Below, in pieces: positions 53,444 through 62,836 of a stretch of DNA of 64,000 bases. Position numbers and translations under genes: made by a program. Positions within the stretch are counted from its first letter, which is position 1; each line of letters starts with the position of its first letter. Source of the DNA: Rhodophyticola porphyridii (GTDB taxonomy: Bacteria > Pseudomonadota > Alphaproteobacteria > Rhodobacterales > Rhodobacteraceae); contig NZ_RCNT01000010.1 of the NCBI RefSeq assembly GCF_003688285.1, positions 62,001 to 126,000 on the forward strand, in the 5' to 3' direction. The notes below the pieces were generated by a model that was given only the letters and a program-made list of their open reading frames with translations, ran no database searches and was not told the DNA's origin.

Positions 53444-53895
53444 AGCGGATAGACCTCCTCCGCCTTGATCCGGGCGACATGCATCAACGCCTCGATATCG
53501 GCGATATGCGGCAGCGTGAGGATGCGGTCGCGGTAGACCTCCTGATAATGCGGCATGTTGCGCGCGATCAGGTTCAGCCGCGCGTCCACGCGGCCCAGAA
53601 AGGTCTGGATCTCGATCACCTCCGGCACCTCGCGGGCGGCGGCCAGAAATTCATCGAAGGCCCGCGGCACGGTCTTGTCGAGCGTGATCCGCAATGAGAC
53701 CTCCACCGCGTAGCCAAGCGCAGGCCAGTTGATCTGCGCCTCGATGGACTTCACCACGCCGCGTTGCCGCAGCGTCTTCATGCGCCTTGCCACCTGCGCT
53801 GCCGACAGCCCGACCTTTTCCCCGATTTCACCCGGGGTCAGGCTCGGCTCGTCCTGCCAGTAACGGAGTATGCGGCGCTCGTGATCGGTCAGCAT
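53440..53895 (-). CDS. Lrp/AsnC-family regulator 2
   Basis: 151 residues. HTH (LTPGEIGEKVGLSAAQVARRMKTL) and RAM domain (REVPEVIEIQTFLGRVDARLNLIA). First gene of a three-gene minus-strand unit divergent from ilvC. Likely controls that gene or the aminotransferase in response to an amino acid. Confidence 0.92.
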   Translation of the reverse strand: MLTDHERRILRYWQDEPSLTPGEIGEKVGLSAAQVARRMKTLRQRGVVKSIEAQINWPALGYAVEVSLRITLDKTVPRAFDEFLAAAREVPEVIEIQTFLGRVDARLNLIARNMPHYQEVYRDRILTLPHIADIEALMHVARIKAEEVYPL

Positions 53896-53923
53896 GATTT
53901 TTCCGCAAAATCTTAAAATGGAG

Positions 53924-53950
53924 AATGACTACATCAGTATAATGGTCATT
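53924..53950. promoter_or_regulatory. Dyad around TATAAT between lrp pair and ilvC
   Basis: AATGAC (53924-53929) and GTCATT (53945-53950) form an inverted repeat with a 15-bp spacer that encloses TATAAT at 53938-53943, a probable ilvC -10 box. The placing suggests a binding site for the divergent Lrp-type proteins that would block the promoter. Confidence 0.5.
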
Positions 53951-54028
53951 TTTTGTATGTATCATAGGTGTCAGCGCCATGAAAACGCCATAAGGTCGCG
54001 CCGAACCGTATATGCAGACGACCCCTGA

Positions 54029-55063
<1,035 letters not shown>

Positions 55064-55107
55064 TGGCGCAGCGGGCGGTATGCATGCGCCCGTGGCCCAA
55101 GACACAG

Positions 55108-55132
55108 CCGCCCCGATGGCAGATCGGGGCGG
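55108..55132 (+). terminator. Hairpin downstream of ilvC
   Basis: CCGCCCCGAT (55108-55117) and ATCGGGGCGG (55123-55132) form a perfect 10-bp stem with a five-base loop. No T-run follows, so it may mark an mRNA 3' end or an imperfect terminator. Confidence 0.5.
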
Positions 55133-55199
55133 TCATCGCATCGCCAAACCCCGCCTCGCGGGCGCCTGGAGCGTGTATCTAATGCGCCGGGACCGGGAC

Positions 55200-55370
55200 T
55201 CAGGGCTTTGTATTCGGGTTCGGCCCGGGGCCATCCTTGGCCAATGTCGATTTCGGGGCGTCGTCATCCTTCATCCGCTCTTCGGTTTTCACCTTCGAGC
55301 GCAGCGCAAGGACGATAACGGCACCAAAGGTGATAACGATAAGGGTAATCACAAGGGTTGAGGTATCCAT
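55200..55370 (-). CDS. Small single-pass membrane protein
   Basis: 56 residues: a membrane helix at the start (STLVITLIVITFGAVIVLALRSKV) and a hydrophilic tail (DDDAPKSTLAKDGPGPNPNTKP). ATG 55370 is the best start. Unknown function; divergent from the EamA transporter gene. Confidence 0.5.
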   Translation of the reverse strand: MDTSTLVITLIVITFGAVIVLALRSKVKTEERMKDDDAPKSTLAKDGPGPNPNTKP

Positions 55371-55436
55371 GGTCAATCTCCAGACTGATTGCGGGGGGTC
55401 TCGCGGAAAGAACGCAAAGCCCCCTGTCAGAGTTCC

Positions 55437-56354
55437 TTGATACAGACCGCCACGCCTGAGAGGCCGGGCGCGCTCAACTGGGCGCTTGTCCTTGGGCTGG
55501 GCGTCATCTGGGGCACCGCGTTCATGGGCGTTTCCGCCGCGCTGGAAGGGTTCGGCGTCTGGACGGTGACCGCGGGGCGCACGGTGATGGGCGCGGTGGC
55601 GTTGATCCTTGCCGGGCCGCTGATCGGTCAGAGCCTGGCGCAGGTCAAGGGCGCGCGGGCCTGGGCATACAGCGCCGTGATCGGCGTCGTTTCGGTTGCG
55701 ATACCCTTTTCGCTCCTGAGCTGGGGCTTGAGCCATGTCCCTTCGGCCTTCGCGGGCGTGGCAATGGGGGCGGTGCCGTTGCTGGTTCTGCCGCTGGTCG
55801 CGGTCTTTTCACCCGAGGAAGGGATCGGCCCGCGCCGGATCGCGGGCGTGACACTCGGCTTTGTCGGGCTGGTTCTGCTTGTCGGCGACGGGGCCTTCGA
55901 CCGAACCGGCCGCGATGCGGAATGGCTGGGCCGGCTGGCCTGTATCGGTGCCGCGGCCTGTTATGCGGCGGGTTCGGTCATGACACGGCGCGCGCCACCG
56001 ATGCCGCCCCTGGCCTTCGCGACCGCCACATTGGTGGTGGCCGCAGCCGTGATCGTGCCCGTCGCCTTGCTGGTGGAGGGCGTTCCGCGCGACTTTCCGC
56101 TCTGGCCGACGACTGCGCTGATCTATGTCGCCCTGCTGCCGACGGGACTCGCCGCGATCATCCGCGTTCGGGTGATCACCACCGCGGGCTCCATATTCAT
56201 GAGCCTTGTCAGCTATATGGTGCCGGTCTGGGCGGTCATTTTCGGGATCACACTGATGGGCGAGGCCCTGCCCCCCACGCTTTTCTGGGCGCTCGGGCTG
56301 ATCCTCGCCGGTATCCTGCTCAGCCAGTGGCGCAGCCTTTTCGGCCCCCGCTAG
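55437..56354 (+). CDS. EamA/DMT-family transporter
   Basis: 305 residues from TTG 55437, the only plausible start; no ATG is available near the N-terminus. Ten hydrophobic segments in two repeats, with LGLGVIWGTAFMGV opening the first and SVMTRRAPP between halves. A likely exporter of metabolites. The end overlaps the convergent CAP gene by four bases. Confidence 0.85.
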   Translation: MIQTATPERPGALNWALVLGLGVIWGTAFMGVSAALEGFGVWTVTAGRTVMGAVALILAGPLIGQSLAQVKGARAWAYSAVIGVVSVAIPFSLLSWGLSHVPSAFAGVAMGAVPLLVLPLVAVFSPEEGIGPRRIAGVTLGFVGLVLLVGDGAFDRTGRDAEWLGRLACIGAAACYAAGSVMTRRAPPMPPLAFATATLVVAAAVIVPVALLVEGVPRDFPLWPTTALIYVALLPTGLAAIIRVRVITTAGSIFMSLVSYMVPVWAVIFGITLMGEALPPTLFWALGLILAGILLSQWRSLFGPR

Positions 56355-56818
56355 CAGGGACGCGCCAGCACCAGCACCCAGACATCGCCTGCATTCGCGA
56401 AACCGAACTGCGTGGCGTTGGGGTTGACCATATTCGCCTGATGCCCGGCCGAGCCCGACCAGCTGGCGATCGCGCTGCGGGTATCGGGCTGGCCACGGGC
56501 AACGTTTTCGGCGGCAAAACAGGCGGTATAGCCGCTACGGCGGATCCTGTCGGACAGGGTGGAGCCATCGCTGCCGACATGGCCCAGACCGCCGGTGATT
56601 TGCAGATCATCGGCATGGGCCTGCGCCGCGCCCTGCAACGCCGCGCTGTGGACCAGGGGGCGCAGGATGCCCGCGCTCGCGCGCTGGACCGAGATCAGCG
56701 TGTTGGCCTGCGCGATCATCCCGGTGGAGGCAAGCGGCACCCGCTCGGTTCCGGGCGCGGGCGCGCAAGCGGCAAGGGAAAGGGACAGAAGGAGAAACAG
56801 GGCGGAACTGCGGATCAT
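56351..56818 (-). CDS. CAP/SCP-domain lipoprotein
   Basis: 155 residues from ATG 56818. Signal peptide with lipobox LAAC, then a CAP domain: HSAALQGAAQAHADDL, HVGSDGSTLSDRIRRSGY, AENVARGQ and GHQANMVNPNATQFGFA. Extracytoplasmic; the biochemical role of bacterial members is not settled. Confidence 0.88.
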   Translation of the reverse strand: MIRSSALFLLLSLSLAACAPAPGTERVPLASTGMIAQANTLISVQRASAGILRPLVHSAALQGAAQAHADDLQITGGLGHVGSDGSTLSDRIRRSGYTACFAAENVARGQPDTRSAIASWSGSAGHQANMVNPNATQFGFANAGDVWVLVLARPC

Positions 56819-57177
56819 CAGGGGCCTCGTCGGTTCTTGGATGCTTCTTTGGGCAGCGTTGAGGCGAAGGATGCGGGATCGGCGGGATTTAGGCAAGAAA
56901 ACGATATTCCGGCGCCGCACGGGGGCGAAGCTCCGCCTCTTTTGCACAAGGGGATGGATCAATCTGTGGATGGCATGTGGATCGCTCGGGCCTTGGCAAG
57001 CACGGGCCGCAATGGGAGCCGGACGGGCGGCTTCAAGGTGGCACAAATCCAAGGGCAAAACGGGCGCGGATGTGTGTAACCCTGTGGAAAATGCCTTGGG
57101 CCAGGGTTCCCGGATTGCCCGCCTCCGCCGCCCGGACCACCGCAAGGTCGGACCTCGAATGACGCCAGTTCCGCGCC
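56819..57177. other. Intergenic stretch, no gene seen
   Basis: 359 bases between two minus-strand genes. Frames here are short and lack ribosome sites. It should hold the promoter of the CAP lipoprotein gene. Confidence 0.4.
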
Positions 57178-57990
57178 TTACGGAGCCGTTTTCAGCAACT
57201 CCAGCGCGGCGGCATGCAGCGTGGCATTGCCCGCGGCCAGTATCCGGCCGCCTGTATGGGCCGGGCCGCCCTGCCAGTTTGTGACCACGCCACCCGCCGC
57301 CTCGATCACCGCGATCGGGGCCGCGATGTCGTAGCAATGCAGCCCCGCCTCGATCACCAGATCGACCTGACCGGCGGCAAGAAGCGCATAGGCGTAGCAA
57401 TCCATGCCATACCGGGTCAGCCGCACACGGTCGCGAACAGCCTCGAACCCGGTACGCTCCGCCGCGGTTCCGACCTCCGGGAATGTGGTGAAGAGGATAG
57501 CGTCGGCCAAGAGGGTCGTGCCCCGGGTTCGCAGCGGCGCGATGCCCTGCGGCCCGACAACCCGCGCCCGGCCGAATCCGCCTTCGAACCGCTCGCCGAT
57601 ATAGGGCTGGTCGATGATCCCGAAAACCGGACCCGCGCCCGCCTGCAGCCCGATCAGCACGCCCCAGGTGGGTGTGCCCGCGATGAAGCCCCGGGTGCCG
57701 TCGATCGGGTCCAGCACCCATGTCAGGCCCGAACGGGACGGGATGTCGGCCTCCTCCTCGCCCATGATACCGTCATCGGGGCGCAGATCCGCCAGAACCC
57801 GGCGCATCGCGGCCTCGGCGTCGCGGTCGGCGCGGGTGACCGGATCAAAACCACCCGCCTGCTTGTTTTCGGTCGGCAGATCGGGCGCGCGGAAATAAGG
57901 CAGTGTGGCCGCCCGCGCCGCATCGGCAAGCTTGTGGGCCACCGCCCGCAATTCATCAATCGGCAGCTCGGATCGGTCTGTGGTCGGCAT
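57178..57990 (-). CDS. hisN: Inositol-monophosphatase-family histidinol-phosphatase
   Basis: 270 residues from ATG 57990. Metal motifs GEEEAD, WVLDPIDGTRGFIAG and CYDIAAPIAVIEAAGG are intact. The DPIDGTRGFI form and overall length match HisN, which dephosphorylates histidinol phosphate; inositol phosphatase activity is an alternative. Confidence 0.85.
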   Translation of the reverse strand: MPTTDRSELPIDELRAVAHKLADAARAATLPYFRAPDLPTENKQAGGFDPVTRADRDAEAAMRRVLADLRPDDGIMGEEEADIPSRSGLTWVLDPIDGTRGFIAGTPTWGVLIGLQAGAGPVFGIIDQPYIGERFEGGFGRARVVGPQGIAPLRTRGTTLLADAILFTTFPEVGTAAERTGFEAVRDRVRLTRYGMDCYAYALLAAGQVDLVIEAGLHCYDIAAPIAVIEAAGGVVTNWQGGPAHTGGRILAAGNATLHAAALELLKTAP

Positions 57991-58085
57991 CGGGTTCGGG
58001 CACCTCGGGCACTGGCAGGTCATTGCGCACGCGCGCCGAGGTCGCACGGGGCGGGCCCCGTGGTCAACCCGATCTAAACCCGATC

Positions 58086-58457
58086 TCAGGCAGCGGTATC
58101 CGACAGGACGCGCGCCAGCTCGAACAGACGCCGGCGTTGGTTTTCCGGGATCGCGTAATAGGAGCGCACAAGCTCCAACGCTTCCTTGTCCGCCAGAATG
58201 TCGCCCGGCACAACGCCCTGGGCCATCAGGCCCTCCTGGCCGCCAAGCCCTTCGAAGAAATAGTTGATCGGCACACTCAATGCCTCGGCGATATCCCAAA
58301 GCCGGGAGGCGCTGACACGGTTCATGCCGGTCTCGTATTTCTGGATCTGCTGGAATTTGATACCCACTTTCTCAGCCAGCTGCTGCTGTGTCATGCCCAG
58401 CATCCAACGGCGGTGCCGAACACGTTTGCCGACATGGACATCAACGGGGTGTTTCAC
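58086..58457 (-). CDS. XRE-family regulator
   Basis: 123 residues from GTG 58457, which follows AAGGAAGGA. The KHPVDVHVGKRVRHRRWM start and HTH MTQQQLAEKVGIKFQQIQKYETGMNRVSASRLW are highly characteristic of an alphaproteobacterial regulator; a C-terminal sensing part follows. The 302-bp gap to the next gene serves as a divergent promoter region. Confidence 0.9.
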   Translation of the reverse strand: MKHPVDVHVGKRVRHRRWMLGMTQQQLAEKVGIKFQQIQKYETGMNRVSASRLWDIAEALSVPINYFFEGLGGQEGLMAQGVVPGDILADKEALELVRSYYAIPENQRRRLFELARVLSDTAA

Positions 58458-58759
58458 GAAATTATCCTTCCTTTGTCTAACCTGATCTGGCTCACCGCCG
58501 GGCGTGTCCCGACCGGCACGTGCCACGTTTCCGGCCGGCGCAGACGCAAGCTGATGGCGCGACAGGCGCGGCCTTTCAGATAACCGCCGATTTCGTCACG
58601 ATTTGAGCGGCACATGAAAAGGCTACTCTACTTATGCGTGTCCGGCAATGATCTGGATCAACTGTGCTGTCTGCTTCCTGTGCGGTCGGGTTTGGCACTG
58701 GTACAGGCGCTTCAGGCGCAGTAGCTTTGGCGCCGATCCCGGCCAGAAGGAGCCACAAG

Positions 58760-59719
58760 ATGCGCGCTTTTCGCGTCACCGCCCATGACACCCCGCCCTC
58801 CCTGACACGGATGGATCCGCCGCAACCCGGACCAGGGGAGGTGCTGGTGGAAATCGCGGCCTGCGGGCTGAATTTCGCGGATTTGCTCATGATCCGGGGG
58901 CAGTATCAGGACACGCCCGCCCTGCCCTTCACACTGGGCATGGAAATCGCCGGAACCGTGCGCGGCCATGGCAACGGGGTGACGGGCCCCGCCATCGGCA
59001 CCCGGGTCGCGGTGTTTGCCGGTCAGGGCGGGCTTGCCGAGTTCGGGGTCTTCCCCGCATCCCGCGCCATCGCCATTCCCGAGGAGATGCCGTTCGAGGA
59101 TGCGGCGGGGTTCCTGATCGCCTATGGCACGTCCCATCTGGCGCTGGCGCATCGGGCGCATCTGCAGGCGGGGGAGCGGCTGCTGGTGCTGGGTGCCGCG
59201 GGCGGTGTCGGGCTGACAGCGGTCGAAATCGGGGCCCGCATGGGTGCCGAAGTGATCGCCTGCGCGCGCGGGGCCGACAAGCTGGCCGTGGCCCGCGCCG
59301 CCGGGGCGGCCCATGCGATCGACAGTGAAACCGGCGACATCCGCGCCGAGGTCAAGGCGTTGGGCGGGGCCGATGTGGTCTATGACGCCGTGGGCGGCGC
59401 GCAATTCACCGCCGCGATGCGGTGTACCAACCCCGAAGGCCGCATTCTGGTCATCGGTTTCGCCAGCGGAGAGATCCCCGACATTCCGGCCAACCACCTG
59501 CTGGTCAAGAACATCTCCGTGATCGGCCATTACTGGGGCGGCTACATGCAATTCGCGCCCCAAACCCTGACGGACAGTCTCGCGACCCTGTTCGGCTGGT
59601 ACCGCGAGGGCGGGCTCAGACCGCATATCGGGGCCACCTACTCACTGGATCAGGCCGCCGATGCGCTGGCGCTGCTGAAGGGGCGGAAATCGACGGGCAA
59701 GGTTGTCGTGACACCGTAA
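58760..59719 (+). CDS. Zinc-independent NADPH:quinone reductase-like MDR protein
   Basis: 319 residues from ATG 58760 after AAGGAG. CGLNFADLLMIRGQYQ, LGMEIAGTV, LVLGAAGGVGLTAVEIG (NADPH) and SVIGHYWGGYM. It lacks the zinc-ligand cysteines of alcohol dehydrogenases. It reduces quinones or enones. Confidence 0.88.
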   Translation: MRAFRVTAHDTPPSLTRMDPPQPGPGEVLVEIAACGLNFADLLMIRGQYQDTPALPFTLGMEIAGTVRGHGNGVTGPAIGTRVAVFAGQGGLAEFGVFPASRAIAIPEEMPFEDAAGFLIAYGTSHLALAHRAHLQAGERLLVLGAAGGVGLTAVEIGARMGAEVIACARGADKLAVARAAGAAHAIDSETGDIRAEVKALGGADVVYDAVGGAQFTAAMRCTNPEGRILVIGFASGEIPDIPANHLLVKNISVIGHYWGGYMQFAPQTLTDSLATLFGWYREGGLRPHIGATYSLDQAADALALLKGRKSTGKVVVTP

Positions 59720-59951
59720 GCGCGCCGGAGCGGGCGGCCGGGTCGCCGCGACAGCGCGCGCGGCGATGGCCGGGACGACCGGTCGGTTATATGAGACGGG
59801 GCAGGTTTCAGCACTGAACCGGAACCCGACGTTTTCTAGAAGGGGAGCAAGGGCAGGATCTGTTTCATCCCCGATCTGGGGGCAGCCCACATACTGAGCG
59901 AAGCCGGCTTTGCGACGCCCGCCCACCGGTCCGGCCCCGTAGCCACGCCAG

Positions 59952-59989
59952 AAAAAAGCCCCTCGCGCATAGAGGCACGAGAGGCTTTT
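59952..59989 (-). terminator. Factor-independent terminator of the degP gene
   Basis: On the minus strand AAAAGCCTCTCG pairs with CGAGGGGCTTTT (12 bp with one G-U), followed by further T. It lies 25 bp past the degP stop. Confidence 0.88.
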
Positions 59990-60013
59990 ACTGTGTTCGC
60001 GTGGCCCTGGAGG

Positions 60014-61453
60014 TTACGCGTCCTCAAGGCTCAGCGCGACGAAACGCGGGTTCCCCGCGCGGCGGATCAGCAACAGAATACTCTTCTGTCCGGCATCCCG
60101 GGCCTCGGTCACGCGGGTCTCGAACTCCGCAACGTCGCTGACCGGGCGCTGGCCCACCTCGGTAATGATGTCGCCGGGCATGAGGCCCTTGGCGGCAGCG
60201 TCGCTTTCGACGTCCACCGCTTCGATCACCAGCCCGCCCTGAACGCCCTGGGCGCCCAGTTCCTCACGGCGCGCATCCGTCAGCGGCGTCAGCGTCATGC
60301 CCATCACATCGGCGCTGGAGGGTGTCTGCGGCGTGGCACCCGGCCCTGCGGCCCCTTCGGCGGTTTCCCGTCGACCAAGCGTCACCCGCAGGGTCTGCGT
60401 GGCGCCGTCGCGGAACACGACCATGCGCACGGTCTCCCCCACCGGTGCGTTGCCCACGTTGCGGACCAGTTCGCGGGTGTCGTCCACATCCGTTCCGTCG
60501 AAGGACAGGATCACATCCCCCACCTCGACACCGGCCTCCATCGCCGGGCCTTCCGGCACGTCCGTCACAAGTGCGCCCCGCGCCTCCTCAAGGCCCAGAC
60601 CTTCGGCGATATCGTCGGTCACGTCCTGAATGCGCACGCCCAGCCAGCCGCGGCGGGTCTCGCCGAACTCCTGCAACTGGTCGACCACACGGGTCACCAC
60701 GGCCGACGACATGGCAAACCCGATCCCGATCGAGCCGCCATTGGGCGACAGGATCGCGGTGTTCACGCCAACCACCTCGCCGTCGAGGTTGAAAAGCGGG
60801 CCGCCGGAATTGCCCCGGTTGATCGCGGCGTCGGTCTGGATGAAGTCGTCATAGCTGCCGGACAACGCGCGCTCCCGCGCCGACACGATGCCGACCGAGA
60901 CCGAAAAGCCCTGACCCAGCGGGTTGCCCATGGCCATGACCCAATCGCCCACGCGCATCACGTCGCTGTCGCCGAAGGGAACGAAGGGCAGCGGTTCATC
61001 GGGCTCCACCTTCAAAAGCGCGATATCGGTGCTGGGGTCGGTCCCGATCACCTCGGCATCAAGCACGAACCCGCCGCGAAACTCGATCAGGATCTCGTCA
61101 GCCCCTTCGATCACATGGTTGTTCGTCACGATATAGCCGTCCTCGGAGATCACGAAGCCCGAACCCAGCGCCTGGCTGCGTCGCGGCGCTTCCTGCCCGC
61201 GATTGTTGCGGTTCATGAAGTCGTTGAAGAAATCCTCCAGCGGGGAGCCTTCGGGCACGATCGGCTGCGGGCCCGTGCGGGCGGCCACCACCGATGAAGT
61301 CGTGATGTTGACCACGGCATCGCCCACCTGATCGACCAGATCGGCAAATGTCGCGGGTCGCGCCGTCTGGGCGCTTGCCGGCGAAAAGCTGGCCAGAACG
61401 GCCAGAATCGCCATCGCCAGGATCATTGCCATAATCGACACGCGATAGACCAT
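60014..61453 (-). CDS. DegP/Do-family periplasmic serine protease
   Basis: 479 residues from ATG 61453 (CAGGAGCG upstream), which gives a standard signal peptide ending SFSPASA; GTG 61525 after AGGAGGA is an alternative with 24 extra residues. Catalytic triad: TNNHVIEG (His), STDIALLKV (Asp), NRGNSGGPLF (Ser). Two PDZ domains follow (about 270-365 and 390-475). Degrades or refolds damaged envelope proteins. Downstream of hflKC, in a protein-quality group. Confidence 0.95.
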   Translation of the reverse strand: MVYRVSIMAMILAMAILAVLASFSPASAQTARPATFADLVDQVGDAVVNITTSSVVAARTGPQPIVPEGSPLEDFFNDFMNRNNRGQEAPRRSQALGSGFVISEDGYIVTNNHVIEGADEILIEFRGGFVLDAEVIGTDPSTDIALLKVEPDEPLPFVPFGDSDVMRVGDWVMAMGNPLGQGFSVSVGIVSARERALSGSYDDFIQTDAAINRGNSGGPLFNLDGEVVGVNTAILSPNGGSIGIGFAMSSAVVTRVVDQLQEFGETRRGWLGVRIQDVTDDIAEGLGLEEARGALVTDVPEGPAMEAGVEVGDVILSFDGTDVDDTRELVRNVGNAPVGETVRMVVFRDGATQTLRVTLGRRETAEGAAGPGATPQTPSSADVMGMTLTPLTDARREELGAQGVQGGLVIEAVDVESDAAAKGLMPGDIITEVGQRPVSDVAEFETRVTEARDAGQKSILLLIRRAGNPRFVALSLEDA

Positions 61454-61732
61454 GCTGCGCTCCTGACTGGCGCTCAGGGCATAGGCACGCGCCCCTTGTC
61501 GCTGATGGGTCCTTTGGATGTTCACGGATCGTCCTCCTGTCACGCCGTAGGCGGATGTCACCCGCCCTTCGATCCATAATATTTGACCGAAGGCGGATAT
61601 AATCAACCGCAGCAGGGTGGCTCAGGGATCAGATAACCGCCAGTTCGGTGTCACATAGACGTGAAGCAGTCTCGCATCCGGGCGGCCAGCCGGCAATGAG
61701 TCTCTTGCCCCGGCCCCGGTCCGCACCGTTTT

Positions 61733-61930
61733 TCAGCCCAGGAGACTTGTCGCCCAGGATACGAGGACGGCCCCCATCACGACTGCGAAAAAGCCGATGA
61801 GCCGGCGGGTCTCCACCGGGATCTGGGTCAGCAGGCGCATCAGGTCTTCCATCCGCGATGGGGCCAGTGCGAACACCAGCCCCTCGATCACCAGAACCAT
61901 GCCGATCCCCAGAAGGATCGTCGCAAGCAT
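61733..61930 (-). CDS. DUF2065-family membrane protein
   Basis: 65 residues with two helices (ILLGIGMVLVIEGLVFAL; LIGFFAVVMGAVLVSWATSLL) and the PSRMEDLMRLL link. Commonly linked to hflC, ten bases upstream here. Function unknown. Confidence 0.88.
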   Translation of the reverse strand: MLATILLGIGMVLVIEGLVFALAPSRMEDLMRLLTQIPVETRRLIGFFAVVMGAVLVSWATSLLG

Positions 61931-61939
61931 CGGACAGAC

Positions 61940-62836
61940 CTATTCCTGCGCGGGCGGCAGAAGTGTGCCCCGGGATCCGCCCAGATACTCGAAGAACTCG
62001 CCGTCCGGGCTGATCACCATGGTGGAGTTCTGCTGCCGCAGGGCGCGCTCATAGGCCGTCATCGACCGGTAGAACTCGAAGAATTCCGGGTCCTGACCGA
62101 AGGCCTCAGCGAAAATCCGGTTGCGTTCGGCATCTGCCTCACCTCGGATGATCTCCGCCTCGCGATTGGCTTCCGACACAAGCTCGACCACCGTCCGGTC
62201 CGCCTGCGCGCGCACCCTGAGCGCGGCCTCTTCACCCCGGGCGCGTTCGTCCGTCGCCTCCCGTTCGCGTTCCGCCCGCATCCGCGAGAAGGTCGCATCT
62301 AGGTTCTGGGTCGGCAGGTTGGTCTGTTTCAGACGCACATCAAGCACTTCCAGCCCAAGCGACAGCGCACGCGCGCGGGCCTGCGTGGTGATCCGCGCCA
62401 TGAGCTGGGCCCGATCGGCCGAGAGGATCGTGTTGGATGTCACCCCTTCGGAACCGAGCACCGCCCGGATCTGCGGGTTCAGAATACCCTCCAGCCGCTC
62501 CTCGGCCAGGCGCATCCCGCCGACGCCCACGGCACGGCGGAACTGCTCCACATCGTTGATCCGGTAGCGTGCGAAAGCATCCACGACCAGACGCCGGTCA
62601 TCGGACGGGGTCACCTCGATCGCGGCGGTGTCGAGCGACAGGATCCGGTCATCGTAGTAGACCACTTGCTGAACGATCGGGATCTTGAAGTTCAGTCCTG
62701 GCTCTTCGATGACCTGACGGATCTGACCGAACTGCAGAACCAGCGCGCGCTGCCGCTCGTCCACGATGAAGATCGAACTGAGCAGTCCGATCACCGCGAC
62801 GATCAACACGGGAATGATATAAACCATACGTTTCAT
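61940..62836 (-). CDS. hflC: HflC, modulator of FtsH protease
   Basis: 298 residues. One N-terminal membrane helix (IIPVLIVAVIGLLSSIFIVDERQRALVLQFG), an SPFH/band-7 domain and a coiled coil (RMRAEREREATDERARGEEA). Forms a periplasmic-side complex with HflK that cages FtsH. Starts within the hflK stop. Confidence 0.96.
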   Translation of the reverse strand: MKRMVYIIPVLIVAVIGLLSSIFIVDERQRALVLQFGQIRQVIEEPGLNFKIPIVQQVVYYDDRILSLDTAAIEVTPSDDRRLVVDAFARYRINDVEQFRRAVGVGGMRLAEERLEGILNPQIRAVLGSEGVTSNTILSADRAQLMARITTQARARALSLGLEVLDVRLKQTNLPTQNLDATFSRMRAEREREATDERARGEEAALRVRAQADRTVVELVSEANREAEIIRGEADAERNRIFAEAFGQDPEFFEFYRSMTAYERALRQQNSTMVISPDGEFFEYLGGSRGTLLPPAQE